Positions 11,101 to 26,100 of a DNA stretch of 64,000 bases are shown here, in pieces (the first letter of the stretch is position 1; every line of letters begins with the position of its first letter). The stretch is from Vitellaria paradoxa (Eukaryota; Streptophyta; Magnoliopsida; Ericales; Sapotaceae). The stretch spans positions 25,446,147 through 25,510,146 of the forward strand of contig CM034243.1 in the NCBI GenBank assembly GCA_019916065.1, given 5' to 3'. The notes below the pieces were generated by a model. It was not told the DNA's origin. It ran no database searches and saw only the letters and a list, made by a program, of their open reading frames with translations. Position numbers and translations under genes: made by a program.

Positions 11101-14100
11101 TGAATGGTCATAAGAATTTTTTGAGAACTTCAGTTATTATTAATATTTTAGGTCAGAGTTGAATGTGTATAGTTCCACAAGGAGCATGAATAGACAAAGG
11201 ACGTGTACAATATGATACCTCTAAACATGAAAATGTTTAAAAAAACAAAATCAAGCTACAACACTAACCAAAAAAAAAAAATCAAGCCACAACATGGCAA
11301 GGATACATGACACAACATATAAATATATGTTTCTAATATGCACACATGATAATAAAAAATACATACACATTTTTTATTGCAAATAAATAAAAATAATAAT
11401 TATATGGATATTCCTCACTTCTATTTTATAAAAATCCATTGCTAAACAAATTGGGACTCTTGGCTCTAGAATTCTTGAACTTGAAAACTTTCAGTTTTTT
11501 TTTTTTTTTTTTTTTGGGGGGGGGGGTTTATCAAGGGATTCCAAGTTTTTCTTCAAACTTCCAATGTATGTCCTGTGTTTAAATAATACAATTGTGTGTT
11601 CCCCAAGTGTTTAAAGCATGTCCATTTAAAGACAATATTAAAAAGATAAAACACAATTAGACAAATATCCGACGCATGTGCGTGAGTGTCCAACAGTCAC
11701 AACACCTTAGAAGTATTTCTGCTTCTTAGCTGATGAAAGTTGCAAGTGGGACCAGTGAAGCTTTGGCTTCATTGCAAGACAGTTCCAGCTGCTGACAATG
11801 CAATATACAGTAGAAAATCACCGCAGCATGTACTATTGCCTATTCAAAAAGCATACTGTTTATGCTGCAGTAGCAATGATGAAATGAACTAATACAACCT
11901 CAACCACTGCAACACAACCATCATCTCCATCCGCGATGGCTTTGTTGCACAAATTTGTGCATAATATACTTTTATAAGCATATATTTGGAGCAAGAAACC
12001 ATAGATATGAAAAGTAGTCTTAGACTTCCATTTAGCACCTCAGATTGGTGGTCTACATTGCATTGCATGCAATCACTAGAAGTTGCAAATTTCTATATTC
12101 TGATACAACACTTACCCCATAGATCAAGACCTGGCCATCATCCATTGTTTTGAAAGACATGGATGTCTCCCTGTGCTGCACACACACAGAAAAGTAGCCC
12201 ATGTTATCTGAAGAGATATATCAGATATTAACTACAAGTGCAACTGAAAGTAGAGTTATCCCACCACTACAGATGCTATTCCAGGGAAAAGCCCAGAACA
12301 TATAACTGCACGAACCAATGACTGATTATGACTTAATCTATTGTTAGTGCCAGCATCAGCATCCAGCAATCCGGCATCTCTCAAAATGAAGTTAAATTGC
12401 TTCCGAAGAGAATGGATGGCTTGTAGTGTTTGGGCAGAAAGGAAATTCCTCCAGCAATACTCATATGCAGATCCTTCTCTTTCTGCATCTTTCCATCCTT
12501 CATATGCACGGACAAGTGCCATATGATCACTATAGTCCTTTGCTGAAAATCTGGACTTTGCGGTCCCTGCCAACTGAACCAAAAAAGAGAATCCTAGCGA
12601 ATGATATTTCTTCAGAGTAAACAGGAACAAATAAAGCAAGAACTTTTTACCAACATCAAGCAAGAATTCATGCTCTATTTAACAGAAAGGACGGGTTATA
12701 AGGACAAGTGGTAGGCTTCAAGGTACCATAATACAATGAAAATTGTTATAACTTATGAGGACAATTGGTAAGCTTCAAGTTACCACAATACAATGAAAAT
12801 TGCAGAAATTGTACAACACATATTGTTCATGGGGGCCATGAGACTGATCCTAAAGACTTTTCTTAAATCAATAATGGGATCGATCCATTTGCATATAGTT
12901 ATTGCAGTTTCCTTTGGTGGGAAGGGGTGGGGGGAAGAAAAAAGAAAAACAGGTGAATTTATAGATTGAGCTTGTTTTTAAAGCCTTAATTTAATCCCAA
13001 AACCTGGTTATGAGAGAATTCCCTCAGCAACCCTATGTGGAATAAATTCTTATCTCTCGGAATATCTGAAGATGTAGCATAATTGGTAAAAAAGCTATAT
13101 ACAATGAATAATTACAGCCCTATTTATATAAGAGTACCTGTAGCTTAAAGGTCTAAATAGCTGAATAGTCTTAGTAATTAAATCAATACTAAATATCTAA
13201 GTTGAAAGCCCCATCACCTCCTCTATGCTACCAGAATTAAATAAGAAGAATAATGACCGACTACTGTAGCATTAACAGCAGCTACAGCAGAACAGCAGAA
13301 CATTATCCTAGAAGAATACATAAGGTTTATCTTCACCCCCCTCAAGCTGAGAGTAGATATTGATCATTCCAAGCTTGCCTACCAAATTTTCGAAGCCTGG
13401 TCTGTGAAGGCTCTTGGTTAAAACATCAGCTGTTTGTTCTTTAGTAGGAATGTAATTCAAACTCACACTTCCATCTTCTATCTTCTCCTTGATGAAGTGT
13501 CGGTTAACCTCAACGTGCTTAGTGCGATCATGATGAACTGGATTATGTGCTATACTTACTGCTGCTTGATTGTCACAGTATATCTTCATAGGACTGTAGT
13601 TAGGCATCCTTAGTTCTTTTAATAATCGCTTAAGCCAGATTCCTTCACAAATTCCATGAGCTAATGCTCTGAACTCAGCTTCAGCACTACTCCTTGCAAC
13701 CACAGACTGTTTTTTACTTCTCCAAGTTACTAGATTACCCCATACATAGGTACAATAACCTGAGGTAGATCTCCTATCTACAGCAGAACCTGCCCAATCT
13801 GCATCAGTGTAGATCTCCACCATTCGGTGATCTCCTCTTTTGAAGAACAACCCCTTTCCTGGTGTATTTTTGAGGTACCTGAGTATTCTAATTACAGCCT
13901 CAAGATGTTGTTTCTTTGGAGAGTGCATGAACTGACTCACCACACTTACAGAGAAAGCAATGTCAGGTCGAGTGTGGGATAAGCAGATTAGCTTCCCTAC
14001 CAATTTTTGATATCCTTCTTTGTTGACTTCTTCACCTCCTTCCAATCCCAACTTTTTATTGGGATCCATAGGGGTCTCGGAGGGCTTGCAACCCAACATC

Positions 14101-17100
14101 CCCACTTCTTGCAGTAAGTCAAGCACATACTTCCTCTGATTTATTGTAATTCCTGAGCTGCTGCGAGCCACTTCCATACCAAGGAAGTACCTTAAAGTGC
14201 CCAAGTCCTTCAAGTCAAATTTCTTAGCCAAGTACCTCTTTAAGGATGCTAATTCCTCAATATCATCTCCAGTGACAATAATATCATCTACATACACAAT
14301 TAGAATAGTCACCTTACCCTCCGGAGAGTGTTTGTAGAACAAGGTGTGATCAGTTTGGGCTTGACTGAACTTCTTTCCTTTCACAGCTTGAGTAAACTTG
14401 TCAAACCATTCCCTTGGTGACTGCTTCAGACCATAGAGAGATTTTTTTAGTTGCAGACCTTGTTATTCCCTTCTTCAAATCCAGGAGGTGCATCCATATA
14501 AACCTCTTCATGTAGATCTCCATTCAGAAAGGCATTCTTCACATCTAGTTGTTGTAAAGACCACCCAAGATTGGCTGCCAAAGATAGTAAGACCCTTATG
14601 TATTTAGTTTTGCCACCGGTGCAAAGGTCTCTTGATAATCAATTCCGTATGTTTGTGTAAATCCTTTAGCAACCAGCCTGCCTTTGTACCTGTTAATGCT
14701 GCCATCAGCATTGTATTTTATAGTAAATACCCATTTGCAACCAACTGTCCTTTTCCCTGCAGGTAGCTTCACCATTTCCCAAGTTTTGTTCCTTCTAAGT
14801 GCATCAATCTCTTCTTGCACAGCAGCTTTCCAGTGAGGATCTGCTAGTGCTTCTTCTATATTTTTAGGAATGGAAGTTTGTGAGAGGGCAGCTGTAAAAG
14901 CATAAAACTTAGGGGATAGCCTTGCATAGGACACAAACTTGGAGATTGGGTGCTGTGTGCAAGACCTGGTGCCTTTCCTTAAAGCAATAGGCCAATGTAG
15001 ATCCAGATTTGGTTCTACAGCAGCCTGTGGATTCTGGTCAATTAAATACTGATCTGAATCTGCTGTAGGCTACAGGTTCTGAGTAATCAGGTTCTGGTGG
15101 AAATCAGAATCTGCTGCTCTGTCTCGCAGATTCTGATTCTGGATATCAGAAATTTCTGTTCTGCCTTGCAGGTTCTGGTTCTAGGGATCAGAATTTTCTG
15201 CTCTGTTCTGGGAACTGGAATTCAAGTCAGATTGGCATTGTTGTTGTTGCTGTGTTCTCCTTGTATAGACCAGCAATTGACCCTCAGGCTGAGAGTCTGT
15301 GATGTCAATTCCTTGCCTTAGCAGAGGAGTACCTCTCCTAGTATCAACATATGAGATAGTGTTAGGTTCTATAGGTAGGGAAGAGGATTGGTAGGGCAGT
15401 ACTGCAGGTAGTGTGTTATGGTCTGTGGACTGATTTGTATCCCCTGGCTGATCCCAAGATTTTTCTTCACTCAAGCTCTCTGTTGGAAGAGAAGGATTGG
15501 GAAAACAAGATTGAGACTCAATAAAAGAGACATCCATAGACACAAACACTCGACGGAGGTTAGGAGAGTAGCATTTGTAGCCACGTTGGGTTGGAGAGTA
15601 CCCAATGAAAATACACTTAATGGCCTTGGGATCAAGTTTGGACAAATTTGGGGAATAATTGTGGACAAACACAGTGCACCCAAAAATTTTAAGGGGTAGA
15701 GAGGTCATGGTTCTAAATGTTGGGTAGAGAATAAGGAGGTTGGTTAAAGGGACAGAGAAGTTTAAGGGTTTTGAGGGCATTCAGTTCATCAAATAGGAGG
15801 CTGTTAGGATAGCCTCACCCCACAGATATTTTGGGACATTCTTGGTGAACATTAAAGCTCTAGCAACCTCAACAAGATGTTGATTTTTTCTCTCAGCTAC
15901 CCCATTTTGTTGTGGTGTATTTGTACAAGAGCTTTGGTGTAGTATCCCATTTTTTGAGAGGTATTCATTGAGAGGAGAATTGAAGTACTCTTTCCCATTA
16001 TCAGTTCTTAGAGTTTTAATGGGAACATGGAATTGAGTTAAAATCATAGAATGGAAAGATTGGAAAGCTTTTGTAGCTTCAGATTTTTCCTTCAATAGGT
16101 ATACCCAACACACCCTTGTATGGTCATCAATAAAGGTTATAAACCACCTAGTACCAGATATATTTGTTACCCGAGAGGGTCCCCAAATGTCACTGTGTAT
16201 TAAAGAAAAAGGTTGGGATTTTTGGTAAGGTTTGATGGGAAAGGATGCACGATGATGTTTAGCAAGCAAGCAAAATTCACAATGAAAGAAACTAGGATTT
16301 TTATTAAGAAATAAATCTGGAAACAGTCTCTTCAAATAGGAGAAATTTGGATGGCCTAACCTATAGTGCCATAACATAATTTCATCATGATTGAAACTAG
16401 AGGAAGATACATTTTCTGCCAATGCACTAAATTTTGCTGGTTCTTTGTCAGTCTCGAGATAGTAGAGCCCATCTTTCACCTTAACATTGCCAATCATCAT
16501 CCTTGAATTCAGTCCCTGAAATTCACAGCCAGTAGGACTGAATTTAGCACAACATTTTAGCTCATCAGTGAGTTTTCTGATGGAAATCAGATTACAAGTA
16601 AGATTTGGAACATAAAGAACAGAGTGGAGAGAGATTTTGTTTGAGAGATGGACAGATCCTTTACCAACCACCCTAGAGTAAGAGCCATCAGCTACTTTTA
16701 CTCTAGTTTTTTCTGAGCAAGGGCTGCATGCATAGAACAAGGCCATGTTACCTGTCATGTGGTCAGAAGCACCTGAATCCAGCATCCAAGAATCAGCACT
16801 CTTGGTATGCAGTGCAATGCTGGAAGTCAGTGCAGAGATGTTTGAGTTGCTGGATGCAGTTTGGCTCAACAGCTTCTGCAGCTGCTCCAGTTGTGGTTTA
16901 GTAAGGACAAAACCTTGCTGTTCTGGGGCAGTTTTTGCTGGATGCAGTAAAAAACTTTGCTGTTCTGGAGCAGTTTTCTCCTCTACTTGAACCTGGAAGC
17001 TCTTGCCTTTACTTTGGCCCCGAGGTTTCCAATCAGCAGGCTTCCCGTGGAGGTCCCAGCAGACCTCTCTGGTGTGTCTTGGTTTGCTGCAGTGACTACA

Positions 17101-20100
17101 CCAGGGCCTGCTTCCCTTTTCCCCTTTTTGATAGCTTCTTTGGTCACGAACATTTTTCACTAATAGGGCAGCGGTGTCAATGGGTCTGTCACTGCCTACT
17201 GCAGCTTCCTTACTCCCACCAACTCCAAGCATGACTCTCCTTCTACTAGCCTCTCTTCTGACTTCTGCAAATGCTTCATCCAAGGAAGGTAGAGGCTTGT
17301 GGCCAAGAATCCTTCCTCTAACCTCATCCAACTCTCTGTTTAATCCAGCCAATAATTCATATAACCTCTCCTTCTCTAGATGTCTTTTGAACTTCACTTT
17401 ATCTTCTAATCCTTCCCAGTCGGCTTCATAATGTAAGTCGAGTTCTTGCCAAAGAATCTGCAGCTCATTGTAGTATGCAGTCACCTCCAAACTTCCTTGC
17501 TTTATCTCCTTCAAACGATTATTTATTTCGAACACTTGAAAGGCATTTGTCAGATCTGAGTAGTTGGTATTCACAGCACTCCAGATTGCTTGTGCTGTGT
17601 CCAGGAAGAGGTAGGTTCGGCTGACTTGAGGCTCCATGGAATTAATTAACCAGACCATGATAATTGAGTTATTGATTTCCCAATTTTCATAGGCTGGGTC
17701 CTCAGCTTTGGACTGCTTAATATCTCCATTAAGATAGCCCATCTTCCCTCTACCGCGGATGACTAACAGGACAGATCTAGACCATTGAATGAAATTCCTT
17801 CCATTCAGTTTATGGTTGGTGATCTGTAAGGCTGTGGCCTCTCCGAGAGCTTGAGAGGTCATTGAGACTTGGGACTGATTAGATGAAGGAGTTTCAGAAT
17901 TTTTCTCTGAACTTATCTAGACAATCAGCTGATGGAACAAGAACTAAGGAGGACAACCTTAGCAAAGGAATTGACGTGGCTAGGGAGGACAGCCCTTAGC
18001 CCAAACACAGGTATAACTAAGGAGGACAAGCCTTAGTCTAGGAAGAAGAATCGAAATGCTCTGATACCATGTAGCATAATTGGTAAAAAAGCTATATACA
18101 ATGAATAATTACAGCCCTATTTATATAAGAGTACCTGTAGCTTAAAGGTCTAAATAGCTGAACAGTCTTAGTAATTAAATCAATACTAAATATCTAAGTT
18201 GAAAGCCCCATCACCTCCTCTATGCTACCAGAATTAAATAAGAAGAATAATGACCGACTGCTGTAGCATTAACAGCAGCTACAGCAGAACAGCAAAACAT
18301 TATCCTAGAAGAATACATAAGGTTTATCTTCAGAAGAGCCTCAATGTAAAGATTATATCATAATTTAAATGGCATTATAAGCACCATAAGTACAATAAGT
18401 TATTTTGAAGACATCCTACTGACAGAAATTGACAAGATGACCAAGAAATAGGTTGCAATAGGATTTTAATATTTTTTGCATTACCATTGTTTCCTAATTG
18501 GAGTGTTTCTAATCTAGCTTACACCTCTACATATAGAGGCAGAGACAATCCAAGGAATCTTTAGAAACTCTCTGCAAACCCTTGCTTTCTATCTCACTTT
18601 TCTCTCTTTTTTTCTCTTTCTCCCACTTTTCCCTTTTTCTATTTGTCATATTTGTTCACTATTCTCCTTCTCTTATCTCTATTTTGGAACTACAAAGAGT
18701 TACAGGAATTTTTTGATAGTGGTGGAGTCGGTTAAATAGGCCGCTGACCCAAAACGGATTGGCATGTAAAAGTGTTCAATTGGGTTGAACCCATTTGTAG
18801 CAGGTCAATGTTCGACGGGTTGAATACGGGTCATATAAGCCCATAAACACAAATTTGACTGGCTTATAACCATTTGCAAATTGAGAAACAAAAAACCTTT
18901 TTTCATTTCTGATCACCAAAATAAATAATTAAACTAGTAGGAAAATATTATAAATACGTATATTAAATCATTTGGGATAAGTCATGATTTTTCTTTCTTA
19001 CGAAATAATTTATAGCAATGTATATTAAATGGTTCTGGCATAAATCATGATTTTTCTTTATGAGAGCATATGTTATAAAATTTGGAATGAAAGTGCTACT
19101 CTACCAAAAGATTCTATTAAAAAAAAAATACTATTAAACATGATGGGACTATGGTATTTATATAAATAAAAAGCATTTTAATAAATTTTTTTTAAAGTGA
19201 TGGATCGAAAGCTAATCCACATCATTTGATGAAATGATATTGAGCAAGAAAAGACTTGAACAAGGTTTTCCATTCATTGACCATTGCCCTGCGAAAGCAA
19301 AAGCACTCATTTGCTGCCAACACTTAAAAAACTACTGAAATAGAATAAAATAAAATTTAAAAAAAAAAGCCACATTAAACCCAAAATCCATATCCCTCTT
19401 GTGTTTATTGTCACCATATCCAAAAATAAAAGGAGGGAGGTCAATTGCAGAAAGCATCAAAAACTTTACATTGATTACTTGTGGACTGTCAAGATCTAAT
19501 GTTTACCAGCTCTGTAAAAATGATGCAATGCGACTTTAAGAAGGGATGCAGCTCCCCATGGATGATGTCAAGATTCAATGGTTACCAGTTCTCCAAAAAA
19601 ATATTCATCATCCAATTCGCAAGTTTAAGATCTAGATTTAGGTATTGGAACAAGAGATAGTAATTAGGTGTTTACAAGGTTTATGATGTCAACCCCGTCT
19701 AAACCCAATTGTTAACAAGTTATTTTGTACACACTCAATTGTGACCACATAATTTTTTAATGGGACCCAAAACCATTTAATCTGGGTTTATTTGGGCGCG
19801 TTCATGGGTTTGGACTATAATTGCCACATCTACATGGAGTTTTCTGTTTACGGCTTGAAGAAACATGCATAATATGCATTTCTCTTTGTACTTTTGGCTC
19901 AGGAACGCATTTCCTTTCTCAACATATTTTTTTGTTGATTGTTTAAGGCTTTGTATAACCACATGGGAGGTACACAAGAATTTGAGATAATCTATAGATT
20001 GTGTGCAAAGCATCGTGCCTCCTGTTTTGGCGCGATCTCATATATACTTATCAATCTATTTTACATGGATTAAGGTATAGGCATTTGGCGCAGGTAAGTG

Positions 20101-23100
20101 TCAAAATGTCAAACTAATCTAATTATCATATTCATGAATATAAATTGACCAATTTTTGTATTTTAAACATATTTCTTTTATTTTATAGGATAAATGACAT
20201 GTATAAGGTTTCATAAAGCATTTCAATCACAATTTGGGGGTTCAATGCACAATTATGTGCAAAACGCAAGCTAATAAACATAGCTACTGGGTACTGTTCA
20301 ACCATAAATGTTGGACACGTCTCATTACCCAACTGTTGAAGGTTCAAGAAAGGTACCTCATGCATTTAGAAGAGTTCGTGTAACATATCTTGTTAAAATC
20401 AACTCAACAAAGCCTTAATCTCAGACTAGTTGGGGTCAGCATATAACATAGTCCGTTACCAAACCAAACCAAACCAAACCAAGTCAAGCCTTTTCCCACT
20501 AGGTGGGGTCGGCTACATGGATTTGTCGACGCCAATTAGATCTGTTTAGGACTATATCCTCCGATAGATCTAGATAGGCAAGATCATATTTAATAGTCTC
20601 TTCTCAACTTCTCTTGGGTCTTCCTCTACCTCTCCTACTCCTAGCAATTTCCATACTTTCACACCTTCTAACAGGTGCCTCCGCTGGACGCCTTCTAACA
20701 TGGCCAAACCATCTTAATCGATTTTCTCTCATTTTATCTTCAATCGGTGCTATTCCTACTTTACCCCTAATCTCCTCGTTCCCAATCCTATCTTTTCTTA
20801 TAATCCCACACATCCATCTTAACACCCTCATCTCCGCAACTACCATCTTCTGACCATGATTATGCTTTACTGTCCAACACTCTAATCCATATAGCAGCGC
20901 TGGTCTAACCGCCATCTCATAATACTTCCCTTTCACCTTGAGAGGGACTTTTCAGTCGCACAAGACTCCCGAAACACTCCTCCATTTGGTCCACCCGGCT
21001 TGAATCCTGTGACTTACATCAGTATCAATCCCCCCATCTTGTTGCACCATAGATTCAAGGTACCTAAATTTATCTTTGTCTACAATTTTTTGTGTGCCTA
21101 AACTTACTTCTATACTACCCGTTATCCTACTTTGACTAAACTTACATTCTATATATTCCGTCTTGCATCGGCTTAGCCAGTCCGTTACCAAACACGGGGA
21201 AAAAAAATAAAAATAAAAAAATAAAGACACACATACAAGGGAAAGATATAGAACTACCATGTTGTTACTTCAAACAAGAGCAAGATATAGAACTTACCAT
21301 GTTGTTTCTTCAAATACAAAAGTAATGAGAAAAAAATAAAATAAAATTCACAAGGGAGAAACAATTGCAATGTTGCAGAGAATGGGGGTTCCAACCAGCT
21401 TTTCTAAAAAGAAACCACAGATTGTACAGGAATGATCTTTTTATTGAAGCCTGTTTTGGTGCGCTAAGGTTAAAAAGGTAAAAATAAAGACGTGACCCTA
21501 AAAAGACCGTGCAAGCTATTAAAAAGTAGTAGTGCTCATTGAAGGTGGAAACTTTTTGGGAAAGGCTAAGTTGAGATGAGTAATGTATTATCCCTATGGA
21601 CACAAGAATGAGAGAATAAAAAAACAAAAACAGAATTTGACAGTAGAAGATAGAACTTTCCAAACAGAGATAAGAGATTATACAACAACAAAGGAAATAG
21701 GAAAAAATGAAAACATTCTTTTGTTTCCCATGCAACTCTTGACAGTAAGGGTGTGCTAGTCTAGGGCAAAAAAAAAAAAGTCAAAGACTGTCCTCATAGG
21801 ACATATTCAACCTAATCTGATACTCTCCTCTGATTATCAAATCTCAACCATTGCAAGTATAGTAAACCCTAAGTTCATCCAAATGGAGACAACTAACACT
21901 TTTTTTGGGGAATACGATTTCCTCAATTCTCACAGAGAATCCTAGTTCCTTCCCAGGAAATGGATTATCATTTCTCACTAAGTTGTTAAACAAAGGTCAT
22001 CCAAACACTGCATATTAGGAAGTCTGGATAGCAGAACAATGCAAAAAATAATATGCACAAAATTAGCTGGCTTGGGTAAATGCATGGAAATATATTAGAA
22101 CATGCCAGCTCTAATGATGCTAACAAGTTGATTAAAACATTCAGCAAAAATGAAGACAACATATCACCCATATGACCTTGTTTCAAGGATTTATTTTTAT
22201 GTGTTTATTGATCTCATTATTTTATGACTTCTGATGAAATGCCTTGCAGCATTGAAATCTTTTTAGGCATTTCATCTCATTACACAATAAATAGAAAAAA
22301 AGATGCTAGCATTCAAATTCACCGTCTTGAAGATACCTAAAATGAAACATTGCGAAGGCAAAGGACAATGCACATCAACACTGCAAAAGATAATAATAAC
22401 ATGTTGGTTTTCATACTTACATCCTTTTTATCTTGAGGCAAAAGAAAAGGATCCCTCACACTAAGTCCAGCCACAATTGTCAAAATGGGATCAAAGCAAC
22501 GAAAGATAGCACCCATTATTAACATTTTTCCTAGCTTAGGATCTACTGGCAGCAGTGACAGAAACCTTCCTGATTAAAAGGGAAAAAATAGCTAATTAGT
22601 AAATAAATAAATAAAAGCATGAAAATGACACAAGCAATTCATATAACAAAAAATGAAATAATATCATTAACACATCTATAAGAGTAAAAGAAATAGTACA
22701 CACCAAGATCAGTAAGATTTTCGTTCTCATCTAGTGCTCCAATCATCTTCAAAAAATCAACAGCATTTTGGACCTGTAATTGCAGTTTATGACTTGTTTC
22801 ATAGAAAGATATATGATAAAACTAAATGACAACGTACTGCATCATAAACACCACATAAATATTAACAAAAACAGTTTTGGACTGCCACCATACACGGCAC
22901 AAAGCAGCACATGAACCTGCAAAAGCATGCATCTCTCTCTCCATGGTCACCATGTTAATTAATAACAATCATATGCAATAAATGAAATCTATTTTAGAAG
23001 AAAATCAGTCATGTCCTTGTTAGAAAGGTGTAATTCATGGAAATTTTCTTAAAAACTGATAGTAGTATTGTGAGAGAAAAAAAAAAAAAAAGTGACTATG

Positions 23101-26100
23101 AATTACTGCAACTTATGCAAAAGCTATGGGGAATCCTTTGATCATTTTTTTGTTCATTGTTCATGGGCTAAGGAATTGTAAAATTTGTGTTGTTCTTATT
23201 TTGTATGTCTTGGATTTTCCAAAGGAAACCAAACTGGTTTTCTAAGAGTAGTGAGGCAACCGGGTCAAGAAAAGGTGGAGAAAAACGTGATGAATTAATC
23301 ATTATTGTTTAGTTCAATTGATATCGAGTGAAAGGGAAAGATCTTTCCAGCACATTTGAGTTTCATTTGTATTCACTGAAAAGTTCATTTTTGACTACAT
23401 TGTATTGATGGTTATTGGGAGGGAAGGGTTGGCTCTTCAGCCTTATGGGTTGAATGAGGCCTTTTGTAATTGGGGGGCATTCCATTGATCTCGATGCCAT
23501 CTTTAATAATATGCTTATTTATTTATCAATATATACGTGTACTATTACAACCAGGCCATGTTTGTCCTTTCCTCCATCCTTAGGCCTTAGATATATATGT
23601 GGATAGCAAGAAAAGACCTTAAAAAGACTACAGAGAATTTACATGAGAAAATTACTTACAGCCAATGGTTCTGGTGGCTGCAGAGCAGCTGACAAAAATT
23701 CTCCTATACTCCCAACCTGTAAACTTTTTATTTGCAAGCAGAGAGAATTCAGAGGAGTTCGCAGAAGTTCAGGAAGTTGATACTCAGAAAAAGCTGCGTA
23801 AACGCATTGGGGATATAGATGGAAACACTCGCCTGGCTGCACACGGCCAGCCCTACCCCTTCTCTGCAACCCATATGTTGGAAAACAAAATAAGATGTGC
23901 AAAAACAAGGACAAGTAACTAATGAACAATTTAATTTAGAGAAAATACGGTACAAGTTGTCAACAGAAAAGAGGGGGGGGACAGAAAATAACAAATTGAC
24001 AAACACCCTACAGACTATTTTAAAGGGCCTGCTTCCAAGCTATCAACCACCAATTATGAGTCTTTAAAGTTAATTCAATATCTCTACGGTGAGACATCCA
24101 TAATAAGACATGGTTTCTTCATTCTATGCAAAAGCAAATTTCCAACTTCCACATTGCGCTCATGCAAACACCCACCACCCACAAATAAAACATACTTATG
24201 CACACATTTCAGATCCCAAAAGGATAGAAAGATTACACTTGACGATCTAAAAATGAATACATGTTATTTTTATGATAAGCAACTTAAATTTTATAAAAAT
24301 AAGCATCACAGAGATGCAACCCAAGTACAAAGCAAGAAGAATTTCAAAAGATAGCCAGAGCAACTGTACACCTTACACATGCATATAAGCAACAAAATTC
24401 AAAAAATTCTGGTTATGGCAAACCCCACCTAAGAGCCGAACATACAATATGGACAAAAGTAGTTTTAAATCTATACAACGGCTCTTTCATTCCTCAAGAA
24501 GTCCTGTTGTTCCTCTCTCCAAATGAGCCACATTAGACAAAAAGCAGCCATCCTCCAAACCTTCCACCTATTCCTCCCCACCCTACCCACCTGCCAACAC
24601 GACAGGGTGTCAAGCACCCTATTTGCCAAAAACCCAAGACATTCCAAATGTCAAATGAGCAAGGGACCAAAGGTCCTGATCTATAACACATTTGAATAAA
24701 AGATGATAATTTGATTCTTTGTTCCTCTTACACATACTACATCAATTAACCAACACCAGTCTTCTTCATATTAGATTGTCAATTGTCAAAATTTTCTTTC
24801 TACAAGCATATCAAACAAAGAATGAAACTCCTCCAAGTACTCCATTCAACCATAACCAATACCAAAGTCCGTTATCTTCATTTTCCCCCTACTAGTGCCC
24901 AAAAGGACTTCACCCTAAGATTCCTTCCACGCATTCAATCCTCATCCACTCACCTTACTTTGACTGAATATTTGACTTGAAGAAACTCCATAAGTATCTC
25001 AGCCTCCCAAACTTGTAGTGATCTTCGCAAGGTAATATCCCAATGTACTTGGGAACTACATTATATGAGCATAATATCCCAAGCCTTCCCAGACTTGACT
25101 CCCACTACCCTTCTCCAAAACTGATCCAGTTCAAAAGCTACAACAGAGGGTTTACTGAATACAATGGAACAATCTTTACAATTTTAAATTAAAATGCAAC
25201 GTAATGGCCCTTAAGATTAGGAAAAGGAAAAAAAGAGCAGAAGGTAACTTACTTGCCGGGCAGAAGCTTGGGATATCCATGAAGGTAAGAGACAAGGAGT
25301 ATTATTTAAAGCATCATAAGTGGTCTCCTTAGCTTTTCCACAATCAACAACAAAAACTATATCATTGATTGTAATACTTGCCTCAGCCATATTTGTAGCA
25401 AGTACTATTTTACGCACATTAGGCGGTGGCTTCTCAAATATGAGTCTCTGTGGAATATCATACAAAAAAGGATAATAGAATCACATGTAACCAAAGAAAG
25501 TGGATATTAATCTAACAGCATATATATAACACAAATACAACATTGTCAAACACAGAAAGAAAATCAGTCAAACACCTTCCACAAAGGGTAAATAAAAGAA
25601 CAAAGACAACAAAACAATTGAGATTAATAAATAAATGTGGCAGTGGTCCAAATTTGAATAAAAAAATATAAGTACCAAGGGCTAGAATAAAACAACATAA
25701 CTACAAAGGGGTAGAATTATCAGGATGAATAGAACTGAAACATTCGGTGTTGGGTGAGTTGTATGATATCAATTGCTTGTACAACTAAACCAATCAAGTC
25801 AAGTTCAAAACTGTAAAATGAGTTCGATAAGGTTTCATCTCACAATCCAGATCCTTGAGTTCTCAACAAGAAGGACAAGAACAACACTAATGATAGAATA
25901 ACATGTGGCCAAGGAAGGTGAGAGTGGCAATAATGATGACAACAACAAAGACAAAATAATAATAAATCCAATGAATGAGAGTTGAACAGAAATGTTCTTA
26001 CTTGTTCAGATGTTGCCATTGAACCATGGCAAGTAAGCAGCAAAACCCTGTTAGGGTCACCTAAGAGAGGATGAGCTTTAAGTTGATCCCTCAAACAACT

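Larger units (their letters stand above)
13073..18332 (-). mobile_element. Complete, young Ty1/copia element A in intron 14
   Basis: LTRs of 263 bp at 13073-13335 and 18070-18332 differ at only three positions by eye, all transitions. The target duplication GAAGA is perfect (13068-13072 and 18333-18337). The primer site, complement of GCTCTGATACCA, lies at 18058-18069 against the 5' LTR. The purine tract, complement of CCCCCCTCAAGCTGA, lies at 13336-13350. The LTR has a TATA-like TTATATAAATAG on the minus strand near 18118-18130. The element lies in the same direction as the helicase gene. It is the youngest LTR element in the window, judged by LTR identity. Confidence 0.95.

Noticed and set aside
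16745..17431. Cys/Leu/Ser-rich plus-strand open frames
   Set aside because: They are antisense shadows of copia A gag and protease.
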